Positions 51,573-60,215 of a stretch of DNA of 64,000 bases are shown piece after piece. Position 1 is the first letter of the stretch. Each line of letters opens with the position of its first letter. A program made the position numbers and the translations under genes. Origin of the DNA: Streptomyces tauricus (GTDB lineage Bacteria; Actinomycetota; Actinomycetes; Streptomycetales; Streptomycetaceae); contig NZ_BMVY01000042.1 in assembly GCF_014650955.1 (NCBI RefSeq), positions 1 through 64,000 on the forward strand, given 5' to 3'. Under the pieces are notes generated by a model. The model ran no database searches and was not told the DNA's origin. It saw only the letters and a program-made list of their open reading frames with translations.

Positions 51573-52706
51573 TCAGACCCGCTCGTAAAACTCCCGCACG
51601 CGGGCGTGCGCCGCCGCCGGGGCGCCCTGGTGGTCCAGCCCGAGGAGCGCGGCCCCGAGGACCGGCCGGGCGGTGACGACCCGGGGCACGGCCTTGGGGG
51701 CCCGCTCGGCCAGCAGCTCCCGTACGCGGTCGTCGAGTTGAGGGTGGCGGGCGGCCAGCACACCGCCGCCGAGCAGGACCGGCGCCTCCTCGCCCAGCAG
51801 GTCGAGGCGGGTCAGGGCGACGACCGCCATGCTCACCACCTCGTCCGCCAGCCGGTCGACGAGCGCGCGGGCGACCGGGTCGCCGTCCGCCGCCGTGGCG
51901 AACAGGACCGGCGCCAGCTCGTGACGCCGTACGTCCTCGATGTGCCCGAGATGCAGGGCCTCGATCAGCGCGTACATCGTGGACAGGCCGAAGTGCGCGG
52001 GCAGGGCGCGGGCCAGGTCGGTCGGGGCGCCCCGGCCGTCCTCGGCGCGCGCCGCGTGCCACAGCGCCTCCTCGGACAGGCCCCAGCCGCCGCCCCAGTC
52101 GCCGGAGATCCGCCCCAGCGCGGGGAAGCGGGCGACGCGGCCGTCGGGCCGCATGCCCACGCAGTTGATGCCCGCGCCGCACACCACGGCGACGCCCCGC
52201 GGCTCCTCGACGCCCGCCCGCAGTATCGCGAAGGTGTCGTTGCGGACCTCCACGGTCGTCGCCCACGCGCGCGCGTGCAGCGCGGCGGCCAACTGCTCCT
52301 CCTCCACGGGCAGATCGGCGTTGGCGAGGCACGCGGAGACATGGCCGACGGCGGTGACGCCCGCCGCGGCGAAGGCCCGGCCGACGGCGTCGGCGAGCGT
52401 GTCCACCGCCTGCCGGACGCCGACGACGGGGGGCCGGAACCCGCCGCCGCGCGCCGTGGCGAGCACGCTCCCGTCGCCGGCCACGACCGCGACGTCGGTC
52501 TTGCTGTTCCCGGCGTCGACGGCGAGGAGGGTGTGTTCGGGCCCCATGGGGACGGCGGGGCCGGTGTGTTCCGGCCCTGTGTGGGCGATGGGGGCGGTGT
52601 GTTCGGCCCCCATGGGGGCGGCGCGGTCGGTGTCTCCGGCGCCCATGTGGGCGCCGGAGTCGGTGTGTTCGGGCCCCGTGTGGGCGGTGGGGTCGGACGC
52701 GGTCAT
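51573..52706 (-). CDS. csnK: BadF/BadG-type sugar kinase, CsnK-like
   Basis: 377 residues from ATG 52706, overlapping csnH in ATGA. The sugar-kinase fold begins at LLAVDAGNSKTDVAVV (phosphate-1 motif), with VCGAGINCVG and ISGDWGGGWGLSEEALW further on, as in N-acetylglucosamine kinases. The first 55 residues are an extra 11-residue repeat, five times, encoded by a 33-bp tandem array (52530-52694). An in-frame ATG at 52547 would remove it and leave the core domain. It probably phosphorylates the glucosamine product of chitosan-oligomer breakdown. Confidence 0.82.
   Translation of the reverse strand: MTASDPTAHTGPEHTDSGAHMGAGDTDRAAPMGAEHTAPIAHTGPEHTGPAVPMGPEHTLLAVDAGNSKTDVAVVAGDGSVLATARGGGFRPPVVGVRQAVDTLADAVGRAFAAAGVTAVGHVSACLANADLPVEEEQLAAALHARAWATTVEVRNDTFAILRAGVEEPRGVAVVCGAGINCVGMRPDGRVARFPALGRISGDWGGGWGLSEEALWHAARAEDGRGAPTDLARALPAHFGLSTMYALIEALHLGHIEDVRRHELAPVLFATAADGDPVARALVDRLADEVVSMAVVALTRLDLLGEEAPVLLGGGVLAARHPQLDDRVRELLAERAPKAVPRVVTARPVLGAALLGLDHQGAPAAAHARVREFYERV
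52530..52694. repeat. 33-bp tandem repeat (5 copies) at the 5' end of csnK
   Basis: Units begin at 52530, 52563, 52596, 52629 and 52662 (marker ggtgtgttc or ggtgtctcc), each exactly 33 bp. They encode 11-residue units such as TAHTGPEHTDS and IAHTGPEHTGP. Three copies contain an in-frame ATG, so the number of usable starts depends on copy number. Confidence 0.9.
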
Positions 52707-53968
52707 GCCCACGCGAGGTGCTCCCGGTTGTGCGCGATCAGCCGGTCGGTGAGGCCGTCGGCGAGTGCGTACTGGCCGACCAGGGGGTGTGCGAGCAGCG
52801 CACGGAACACCCGCTCGCGCCCCCCGCGCAGCGCGGCCTCCAGCGCCAGGTCCTCGTACGCGGTCACGTTCGCCATCAGCCCCGCGAACAGCGGGTCCAC
52901 CGGCGCCACGGGCAGCGGGACGGCCCCGGTGTGCCCGACCGCCGCCTGCACCTCGATCACGGCGTCGTCGGGCAGGAACGGCAGCGTCCCCCGGTTGTAG
53001 GTGTTCACCACCTGGTACGCGCTGCCACCCCCGCCCAACAGGGACGCGGCGAGGTCGACGGCCGCCTCCGAGTAGTACGCCCCGCCCCGCTTGCCCAGCA
53101 GCGCCGGCTTCTCGTCGAGCGCCGGGTCGCCGTACATCGCCAGCAACTCCCGCTCCATCTGAGCCACTTCCGCGGCCCGCGACGGCTTCGTACCCAGCTC
53201 CCGTACGACCTCGTCGTGCGCGTAGAAGTAGCGCAGGTAGTAGGACGGGACGACACCCAGGCGGTCCAGGACGCCGGTCGGCAGGCGCAGGTCGCCGGCG
53301 ATGGCGTCGCCGTGCTCCGCGAGCAGCTTCGGCAGGACGTTCTCCCCCTCGGGGCCGCCGAGTCGCACATGGGTTTCCCAGGTGAGGTGGTTGAGCCCCA
53401 CATGGTCCAGGTGCACATCGGTGGCCTCGACCCCGAGCAGCCCGGCGAACTTCCGCTGGAATCCGATCGCCACGTTGCACAGTCCGACCGCTTTGTGACC
53501 GGCCTGGAGGAGGGCGCGGGTCACGATGCCGACGGGGTTGGTGAAGTCGATGATCCAGGCGTCCGGGTTGGCCCGCCGGACGCGTTCGGCGATGTCGAGC
53601 ACGACCGGGACCGTGCGCAGCGCCTTGGCGAGGCCGCCCGCGCCGGTGGTCTCCTGGCCGACGCAGCCGCACTCCAGCGGCCAGGTCTCGTCCTCGTTGC
53701 GGGCGGCCTGACCGCCCACGCGGAGCTGGAGCAGCACCGCGTCCGCGCCGTCCACGCCCGCGTCGAGATCACCGGTCGTGGTGATCCGGCCCGGGTGCCC
53801 CTGCTTGGCGAAGATGCGCCGCGCCAGCCCGCCGACCAGTTCCAGACGGTCCGAGGCGGGGTCGATCAGGACCAGCTCCTCCACGGGCAGCGTGTCCCGC
53901 AGCCTCGCGAACCCGTCGATGAGTTCGGGGGTGTAGGTGGAGCCCCCGCCCACTACTGCGAGTTTCAT
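52703..53968 (-). CDS. csnH: GH4-type 6-phospho-glucosidase, CsnH-like
   Basis: 421 residues from ATG 53968. KLAVVGGGSTYTPELIDGFA is the NAD-binding start of family GH4. DFTNPVGI, GLCNVAIGF (metal Cys) and VGLNHLTWET (metal His) give the metal/NAD redox active site that cleaves by oxidation-elimination. It is cytoplasmic. In the chitosan-oligomer operon it would hydrolyse phosphorylated or imported glucosaminides. It is coupled to csnK (4-bp overlap) and follows csnG after 1 bp. Confidence 0.87.
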   Translation of the reverse strand: MKLAVVGGGSTYTPELIDGFARLRDTLPVEELVLIDPASDRLELVGGLARRIFAKQGHPGRITTTGDLDAGVDGADAVLLQLRVGGQAARNEDETWPLECGCVGQETTGAGGLAKALRTVPVVLDIAERVRRANPDAWIIDFTNPVGIVTRALLQAGHKAVGLCNVAIGFQRKFAGLLGVEATDVHLDHVGLNHLTWETHVRLGGPEGENVLPKLLAEHGDAIAGDLRLPTGVLDRLGVVPSYYLRYFYAHDEVVRELGTKPSRAAEVAQMERELLAMYGDPALDEKPALLGKRGGAYYSEAAVDLAASLLGGGGSAYQVVNTYNRGTLPFLPDDAVIEVQAAVGHTGAVPLPVAPVDPLFAGLMANVTAYEDLALEAALRGGRERVFRALLAHPLVGQYALADGLTDRLIAHNREHLAWA

Positions 53969-53969
53969 G

Positions 53970-54899
53970 TCAGCCCTTCACTCCGGTCAGTGTGACGCCC
54001 TCGACGAATGCCTTCTGAGCGAAGAAGAACACGAGGATCACGGGGGCCATGACCAGGACGGTCGCGGCCATCGTCAGATTCCAGTCGGTGTGGTGCGCGC
54101 CCTTGAAGGACTCCAGGCCGTAGCTCAGGGTCCAGGCGCCGGGGTTCTCGGACGCGTAGATCTGCGGCCCGAAGTAGTCGTTCCAGGCGTAGAAGAACTG
54201 GAAGAGCGCGACGGCCGCGATACCGGGCTTCGCCATCGGCAGCACCACCTTCAGCAGGGTCTTCAGGTCCCCGCACCCGTCGACCTTCGCCGCGTCCAGA
54301 TACTCGTTCGGGATCGTCATCAGGAACTGCCGCAGCAGGAAGATGGAGAACGCGTCGCCGAACGCCATCGGGATGATCAGCGGCCACAGCGTGCCCGACA
54401 GATCCAGCTGCTTCGCCCAGAACAGGTACATCGGGATGATGATGACCTGCGGCGGCAGCATCATCATCGAGATGACCAGCATCAGCGACAGGTTCCGGCC
54501 ACGGAAGCGGAACTTGGCGAGCGCGTACGCCACCGGGATCGAGGACGCGACCGTCAGCGCGGTGCCCACGCCCGCGTACAGGAGGGTGTTCCGCCACCAG
54601 GTGAGGAAGCCGGGGGTGTCGAAGACCTTGGCGTAGTTGCCCCACTCCCAGGTGTCCGGGACCAGGTCCCTGGTGAGCGTCTGGTCGTCGCTCATCAGCG
54701 AGGTCAGCACGACGAACACGAAGGGCAGCACGAAGAACAGCGCGGCGGCGACGCCGAGCGCGTGCACGGCGATCCACTCCAGGAGCGCCTTGCGGCGGGC
54801 GGTGCGCTCGGCGGGCGTGACGGGCGCTCCCGGCGCCCCCGACTCCCGCTGCCCGGCGGGTGGCCGTGTTCTCGACCGTGTGTCGGTCGTCTGGGTCAT
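53970..54899 (-). CDS. csnG: Sugar ABC transporter permease, CsnG-like
   Basis: 309 residues from ATG 54899. It has about six membrane helices (ALGVAAALFFVLPFVFVVLT; TALTVASSIPVAYALAKFRF) and the EAA loop DAAKVDGCGDLKTLLKVVLP, which contacts the ATPase. It belongs to the MalG-type CUT1 permeases. No ATPase is encoded in the operon; such Streptomyces systems use the shared MsiK ATPase. It lies 2 bp from csnF and 1 bp from csnH, in one transcript. Confidence 0.88.
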   Translation of the reverse strand: MTQTTDTRSRTRPPAGQRESGAPGAPVTPAERTARRKALLEWIAVHALGVAAALFFVLPFVFVVLTSLMSDDQTLTRDLVPDTWEWGNYAKVFDTPGFLTWWRNTLLYAGVGTALTVASSIPVAYALAKFRFRGRNLSLMLVISMMMLPPQVIIIPMYLFWAKQLDLSGTLWPLIIPMAFGDAFSIFLLRQFLMTIPNEYLDAAKVDGCGDLKTLLKVVLPMAKPGIAAVALFQFFYAWNDYFGPQIYASENPGAWTLSYGLESFKGAHHTDWNLTMAATVLVMAPVILVFFFAQKAFVEGVTLTGVKG

Positions 54900-54901
54900 G
54901 G

Positions 54902-55912
54902 TCAGTCACCTGCCTGGATGAGACCGCCGCGGCGCCGCATCAGGAACGCGGTGAACGCCATGGACAGCGCGAACAGCACGAGCGCGACCACACACGCGGA
55001 GCCGTAGTCGAACCGCTGGAAGCCGAGGTTGTAGACGAGCTGCGGCAGGGTGAGCGTCGACTTGTCGGGGTACCCCGGCTCGAACTGCTGCCCAGAGCCG
55101 CCGATGATCCCGGAGGCGACCTTCCCCGCGACCAGCGGCTGTGTGTAGTACTGCATGGTCTGGATGACCCCGGTGACGACCGCGAACATCACGATCGGCG
55201 AGATGTTCGGCAGCGTCACGAACCGGAACCGCTGCCAGGCCGACGCCCCGTCCAGCTCGGCTGCCTCGTACTGCTCCTTCGGTACGTCGAGCAGCGCGGC
55301 CATGAAGATGACCATCAGGTCGCCGACGCCCCACAGGGCGAGCATGGTGAGCGCGGGCTTGGACCAGGCGGCGTCCGTGAACCAGCCGGGCGTCGGCAGA
55401 CCGAGGTCGCCGAGGACCGAGTTCACCGGCCCCGTACCCGGGTTGAGCAGGAACACGAAGGCCAGCGTGGCGGCGACCGGTGGCGCGAGGTAGGGCAGAT
55501 AGAACAGCGTGCGGAAGACGCCCGTACCGGTCTTGATCTTCGTGATCAGCAGGCCGATGCCCAGGCCGAAGACGACCCGGAAGGTGACCATGACGAGCAC
55601 CAGCCACAGGGTGTTGCGCAGCGCCGGCCAGAACATGGGGTAGTCGTTGAAGACATAGCTCCAGTTGTCCAGCCCCCGGAACTCCGGGACGCCGAAGCCG
55701 TCGTACTTCATGAACGAGAAGTACACGGTCGAGATCAGCGGGTACGCGAAGAAGACGCTGAAGCCGATCAGCCACGGCGACATGAAGGCGGCCGTGCGCA
55801 GAGCCTGTTTCCTGCGTTTCACCCGCAGTGTGGGTGTGGGCCGCGTGGATATCGGGCGTGTGGACATGGGGTGCGCGGCCATGGGTTGCGGGGACATGGG
55901 TTGCGGGGACAT
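54902..55912 (-). CDS. csnF: Sugar ABC transporter permease, CsnF-like
   Basis: 336 residues from ATG 55912. The N-terminal 28 residues are a short repeat (MSPQPMSPQPMAAHPMSTRP) made by a 15-bp tandem duplication (about 55864-55912); the true start might be one of the later ATGs. The rest is a MalF-type CUT1 permease with about six helices (AAFMSPWLIGFSVFFAYPLI) and the EAA loop EAAELDGASAWQRFRFVTLP. It pairs with CsnG to import sugar oligomers. Confidence 0.87.
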   Translation of the reverse strand: MSPQPMSPQPMAAHPMSTRPISTRPTPTLRVKRRKQALRTAAFMSPWLIGFSVFFAYPLISTVYFSFMKYDGFGVPEFRGLDNWSYVFNDYPMFWPALRNTLWLVLVMVTFRVVFGLGIGLLITKIKTGTGVFRTLFYLPYLAPPVAATLAFVFLLNPGTGPVNSVLGDLGLPTPGWFTDAAWSKPALTMLALWGVGDLMVIFMAALLDVPKEQYEAAELDGASAWQRFRFVTLPNISPIVMFAVVTGVIQTMQYYTQPLVAGKVASGIIGGSGQQFEPGYPDKSTLTLPQLVYNLGFQRFDYGSACVVALVLFALSMAFTAFLMRRRGGLIQAGD

Positions 55913-55918
55913 GGGGCG

Positions 55919-57247
55919 CTACTTCGCCTGCTCGATGTCACGGTCGATCTGGTCGGCGGTCTTCTTCAGACCGGCCTTGAGATCCTTCGCCTTGCCGGAC
56001 TCGTACTGGAAGCCGAAGTCCTGGAGGGTCGTCTGGTACGTCGAGCCGTTGACCGAGGCCGGCGGGGTGTTCGACTGCGGGTGCTGGGCGATGTCCACGA
56101 AGGTCTTGAAGCCGTCCTCGACCTTCAGGTCGGGCGACTTGAGCGCGTCGAACGTGGACGGCACGTTGTGGATGGAGTTGGCGAACGCCACGACGGCCTC
56201 GGTGTCGGTCGTCATGTACTTCATCAACTCCCAGGCCGCGTTCTGCTTCTTGCTCTGCGGCGCGATGCCCATGATCGTGCCGGAGAGGAAGCCCTTGCCG
56301 TACTCGTCGACCTCGTCGTCGGCGACGGGCATGGGCGCGGTGCCGATCTCGAACTTCACCCCCGCGTCCTTGGCCATCCCCAGCCGCCACTCGCCGTCGA
56401 GCTGCATGGCGACCTGCCCGGTGTGGAAGGGGTGCTTGGCGCCCCACTCGTCGCCGAACGTGTTGCGGTACCGCTCCAGCTTCCGGAACCCGCCGAGATC
56501 GTCGACGAGCTTCTTCTGGTACGTGAACATCTCGGCGAAGGCCGGGTCCTCGGCGATGTTCGACTTGCCGCTCTTGTCGAAGTAGGAGTGGTCCCACTGC
56601 GACATGTAGTGGTCCACCACGGTCTCGTAGCCGTGGTAGTTCGGCATGAACCCGAGCTGCTCGTACGAGTCGCCCTTGGCCTTGGTCAGCTTCTTCGCGT
56701 CCTTCGCGAACTCGGTCCACGTCTTCGGGGGCGCCTTGATGCCGGCCGCCTCGAAGGCGTCCTTGTTGTAGTAGAGGCCGTACGCGTCGCCGAGCAGCGG
56801 AAGCGCGCAGCGCGTGCCCTCGAACTGGGTGTACTCCAGCATCGGCTTCGGGATGATCGCGTCCAGGTCGAGCTTCGACTTCTCGATGAACGGCTTGAGG
56901 TCGGCGAAGGCGCCGGACGAGCAGAACTTGCCGACGTTGGACGTGGTGAACGAGGAGACGACGTCGGGCCCGTTCGAACCGCCCGCGCGCAGCGCCTGGT
57001 TGAGCTTGTCGTCGTTGATGTTGCCGACGACCTTCACCTTGATGTTGGGGTGCGCCTTCTCGAAGCGGTCGATGTTCTCCTGGACCGCCTTCACCTCGGC
57101 GGGCGCGCTCCAGCCGTGCCAGAACGTGATCGTGGTCTTCGCGTTCGGATCGTCCGTGGCACCGGAGCCGGACTGGCCGGTACAGCCGGTGGCGAGGAGG
57201 GCTATCGACGCGGCGGCGAACACCGCTTTACGGGGCATTCCGGGCAT
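55919..57247 (-). CDS. csnE: Sugar-binding lipoprotein of the csn transporter, CsnE-like
   Basis: 442 residues from ATG 57247 (GGGAGAC 8 bp upstream). A lipoprotein signal ends at ALLATGC, placing a lipid-modified Cys at about residue 22. The body is a CUT1 extracellular binding protein: TTITFWHGWSAPAEVKAVQE, PNIKVKVVGNINDDKLNQAL and PMPVADDEVDEYGKGFLSGT. It binds chitosan oligosaccharides in the csn system by synteny; the ligand is not proven by sequence. It is the first transport gene, 101 bp after csnR. Confidence 0.87.
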   Translation of the reverse strand: MPGMPRKAVFAAASIALLATGCTGQSGSGATDDPNAKTTITFWHGWSAPAEVKAVQENIDRFEKAHPNIKVKVVGNINDDKLNQALRAGGSNGPDVVSSFTTSNVGKFCSSGAFADLKPFIEKSKLDLDAIIPKPMLEYTQFEGTRCALPLLGDAYGLYYNKDAFEAAGIKAPPKTWTEFAKDAKKLTKAKGDSYEQLGFMPNYHGYETVVDHYMSQWDHSYFDKSGKSNIAEDPAFAEMFTYQKKLVDDLGGFRKLERYRNTFGDEWGAKHPFHTGQVAMQLDGEWRLGMAKDAGVKFEIGTAPMPVADDEVDEYGKGFLSGTIMGIAPQSKKQNAAWELMKYMTTDTEAVVAFANSIHNVPSTFDALKSPDLKVEDGFKTFVDIAQHPQSNTPPASVNGSTYQTTLQDFGFQYESGKAKDLKAGLKKTADQIDRDIEQAK

Positions 57248-57348
57248 GACGGGGTCTCCCTATGGGCAGGGCGGGCTGGACGGGGAAAGAGGGCAGAGCC
57301 GGGAAGAGGGTGTTCAGTGGCCCTTCATCGGGCCGGTCGGGGGCTGTC

Positions 57349-58563
57349 TCAGTGCGCCGAGGTGTCGAAGACCTCGTCGCGGGTGGCGGCGAGCGCGCTC
57401 TCCAACGCGCCGCGCAGCACGGGCTGTTCATGGACGTCGCCGACGACGAGGCGCGGCCGGGACGCGGCCAGCTCCTCCAGCTCGGCCTGCACCAGCGCGC
57501 GCAGGGGTTCGCCGCCCCTGCTGAGCGAGGCGCCGCTGAGGACGACGAGTTCGGGATCGAGGACGGAGACGAGCGAGGCGAGACCGGTGGCGAGACCGGT
57601 CGCGTACGTCTTCAGGAGCTCCCGGTGGGCGCCCGCGTTGATGTCCGCGGCCTGCTCGACGAGAGCGGCGGCGACCTCGCTGTACGGGCCCGGGGGGATG
57701 GGCCTGATACCCAGTTCGCGGGCGAGCTTCGGGATGGCCTGGGACCCGGCCAGTTCCTGGTAGCCGCCGCTGTTGGCCTTGGTGACGTGCCGGACGAGGG
57801 GCGCGCCGGGTACGGGCAGGAAGCCGACCTCGCCCGCGCCGCCGGTCCAGCCGCGGTGCAGCCGGCCGCCGAGGACGAGGGCGGCGCCCAGGCCCCCCTC
57901 GTTCCACAGCAGGACGAAGTCGTCGTGGCCCCGGGCCGCGCCGAGCCGCTGTTCGGCGACGGCGGCGAGGTTGACGTCGTTCTCGTACTCGACGGGCATC
58001 GGCAGCGCCGCCGCGAGCTCGTCGAGCAGGGCGGGGGAGTGCCAGCCGGGCAGGTGGGAGGCGTAGCGCAGACGGCCCGTGTTCGGGTCGAAGGCGCCGG
58101 GGGTGCCGATGACGAGCCGCCGGAGGTCGGCCCGGACGAGCCCCGCCGCCTTCACCGCGCCGTCGAGGGCGTCGGTGACCTGCCGTACGACGGTGTGGGC
58201 GGGGCGGCGGCCGGGGGTGGGCAGTTCGTACTCGCCCACCGTTCGCCCGGTCACATCGGCGACGGCGGCGAGGATCCGCTCGGGCGTCACGTCGAGCCCT
58301 GCGGCGTAGGCGGCGGCGGGGTTGACCGCGTAGAGCTGCGCGTTGGGCCCGGGCCGTCCCTCGCTGGTACCGGTGACGACGACGAGCCCGGCGGCCTCCA
58401 GCCGGGCGAGCAGCTGTGAGGCGGTCGGCTTCGACAGCCCGGTCAGCTTGCCGATCCGGGTCCGGGAGAGCGGGCCGTGCTCCAGCAGGAGATCGAGCGC
58501 GGCGCGGTCGTTCATGGCGCGCAGTACGCGCGGGGTGCCCGGGGTACCGGATGTTCCTGCCAT
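57349..58563 (-). CDS. csnR: ROK-family transcription regulator, CsnR-like
   Basis: 404 residues from ATG 58563; upstream GTG and ATG codons in frame are possible. The N-terminal winged helix (ALDLLLEHGPLSRTRIGKLT, GLSKPTASQLLARLEAAGLV) precedes the ROK sugar-sensing domain (PAAAYAAGLDVTPERILAAV; IGTPGAFDP). In S. coelicolor CsnR represses the chitosanase gene and this operon until chitosan oligomers appear. It is transcribed with csnEFGHK. A 15-bp palindrome upstream (58638-58652) fits its operator. Confidence 0.86.
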   Translation of the reverse strand: MAGTSGTPGTPRVLRAMNDRAALDLLLEHGPLSRTRIGKLTGLSKPTASQLLARLEAAGLVVVTGTSEGRPGPNAQLYAVNPAAAYAAGLDVTPERILAAVADVTGRTVGEYELPTPGRRPAHTVVRQVTDALDGAVKAAGLVRADLRRLVIGTPGAFDPNTGRLRYASHLPGWHSPALLDELAAALPMPVEYENDVNLAAVAEQRLGAARGHDDFVLLWNEGGLGAALVLGGRLHRGWTGGAGEVGFLPVPGAPLVRHVTKANSGGYQELAGSQAIPKLARELGIRPIPPGPYSEVAAALVEQAADINAGAHRELLKTYATGLATGLASLVSVLDPELVVLSGASLSRGGEPLRALVQAELEELAASRPRLVVGDVHEQPVLRGALESALAATRDEVFDTSAH

Positions 58564-58637
58564 GCCTGTCGACACCTGCCTCTCGGCTGCCCAGCTTCCC
58601 AGTGTGATTACCGGGAAGTCCACCTGGAGATCACTGT

Positions 58638-58652
58638 TAGGAAACTTTCCTA
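58638..58652. promoter_or_regulatory. Palindromic CsnR-type operator
   Basis: TAGGAAA-C-TTTCCTA is a perfect 15-bp inverted repeat 75 bp upstream of the csnR start. It matches, from memory, the AGGAAA/TTTCCT box of ROK regulators controlling chitosan use, and suggests autoregulation. Confidence 0.75.
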
Positions 58653-58773
58653 TCGGTGGGAGGAAGGTAGGCCGCAGGCGGGGGAGGCGTCAACAGGTTG
58701 CCCCCGCGGCAACAGAGTCGTTACCTGCGGGGGCGGGATGGTCGTCTTCGTCGGCGCGGGGCTCAGGCGGGGC

Positions 58774-59873
58774 TCATTCGAAGAACTTGAGGCTGAAGCC
58801 GGTGTTGGTGGGGGAGCCGGGGACGTTGGCGCGGCTGTAGGTGGTGTTGCCCCACCAGACGGCTGTGCCGGTGTACCAGTAGCGGTTGGACCACGAGTAC
58901 GGCGTGCCCTTGGCGACCGCGTGGAACATCGTTGGGAAACGGTTGCCGGACGGCGGTCCCGCGGTGGCGTCGCCGCGCGGCAGGACGAAGGTGTGGTGGC
59001 CGGGGCCGTCGACGTACAGCGTCGGGTCCCAGCCCGACATCATGGTCGCCGCGTGCGAGCCGAAGAGGCAGCCGTTGCTCTTGTACCAGTCCCACACGTA
59101 CGTCGGATCGCCGCCGGCCCGCAGTCGCAGGTCGGCGATGCAGTACTGGCTGCTCCAGCTGCCGTTCGCGGAGTACGCGATGTGCAACTGGCCGTTGGGG
59201 TCGACGATCGGCTGGGGTGCCTCGTTGATGTACGGGTTGCCGACGACCCGTTCCCACGACTCGCGGGGCTGCGAGATGACGTACCGGTCGCCGGTCGCCG
59301 CGGTGGGGCTGCCCATCCGGGCGATGTACAGGTTCTGCTCGACGTTGGTGTCCCCGCCCAGCCGGACCATACGAACCAGCGCTGGCCGTTGAAGGTGAAG
59401 GGCGCGCCGTCGATGGCCCATTTGTCGCCGGGCAGCGCGACCTTGGTGGCGGCGGAGTAGCCGCTGGCCGGGCTGGTGGAGCTGATGTGGTACATCCGGT
59501 GGGCGGCGCCGGTGCCGGCGGCGAAGTAGATCCGGTAGGCACCGTCGTGGTGCACGATCTCGGGCGCCCAGACCTCACCGAGCCCGCCGGTGTCCCGCCA
59601 CACCTGCTGCTTGGGCGCGCCGGCGATCCCCTCCAGGGTGGACGCGGTCCGCACCGCGATCCCGCCGTCCACGGACTTGGCGGCGACGTAGAGGTCGCCG
59701 ACCTTGATGACGCTGGGGTCGGCACCGGCGAGGGTCGTGCGGCCGAGGGTGGAGGCGGGGGCGTCGGCGGTCGCGCCGACATCGGCGGTGGCCGCACCCT
59801 GCCCGAGGGCGAGGAGGAGGGTGGCGGCGAGCCCGAGCGGGATCAGGCGGGCGAGCCGGCGGGTGGGAGACAT
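58774..59873 (-). pseudogene. GH43-type secreted glycosidase gene with a frameshift
   Basis: One gene is split across two frames. The first part starts at ATG 59873 (AGGAGG upstream) with a signal peptide (LIPLGLAATLLLALGQGAAT) and GADPSVIKVGDLYVAAK, VWAPEIVHHDG and WAIDGAPF. The second frame continues DTNVEQNLYIARMG to the end (SLKFFE) and includes NEAPQPIV with the general acid Glu. Joining them needs one extra C in the run cccc at 59352-59355; the present sequence has four. Domain motifs fit GH43 (arabinan/xylan/galactan hydrolases). It may be a true pseudogene or a single-base sequencing error in a homopolymer. Confidence 0.82.
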
Positions 59874-60215
59874 CCGGTGGGGTCCTCCTGATCGTGTCCA
59901 CGTCAGAGAGCGCTCTCGGATCATCTCCGGGCGGCGGGTGACCGTCAATATGGCGGGGGTTCAGAGACGTGACGCCCGGCTGAGACTGTCCCGCAACGGG
60001 CTTGAGGGGCAGGGCGGCGCGCGCCGGCGAGGCCTCCGAAGCTTGCCGGTTCTGACGCGGCTGAGCCGGGTTGACTCGCTCAGTCACTGGAGCAGGGCAA
60101 TTTTCTGCGGCTGGGCGATGCCCGGCACGGCGCACTGTGAGGTCGCAGGCGAACGTCTGGCCTTGAGGTGCGTGGGAGTCGGGTATCGCGGATGCCGCCC
60201 ATGGCTGGCCGCCTG
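59874..60215. other. Regulatory and spacer region upstream of the GH43-type gene
   Basis: 342 bp without a credible gene. It holds a LacI-type palindrome (59906-59917) next to the glycosidase start. The rest is GC-rich spacer: cagagacgtgacgcccggct, then a cccgcaacgggc palindrome, then a ctgagccgggttgactcgct stretch that looks AT-poor and non-coding in all frames. No terminator for the Uma2-family gene was seen here. Confidence 0.55.
59906..59917. promoter_or_regulatory. LacI-family operator-like palindrome
   Basis: GAGAGCGCTCTC is a perfect 12-bp inverted repeat 32 bp upstream of the frameshifted glycosidase start. It carries the GCGC core seen in Streptomyces LacI-type operators such as the CebR box (TGGGAGCGCTCCCA, from memory). 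Confidence 0.7.

Noticed and set aside
54860..57763. A 967-codon plus-strand open frame opposite the csn transport genes
   Set aside because: It mirrors real genes on the other strand. High GC makes long antisense frames common; it has no ribosome site and a His/Arg/Gly-rich composition.
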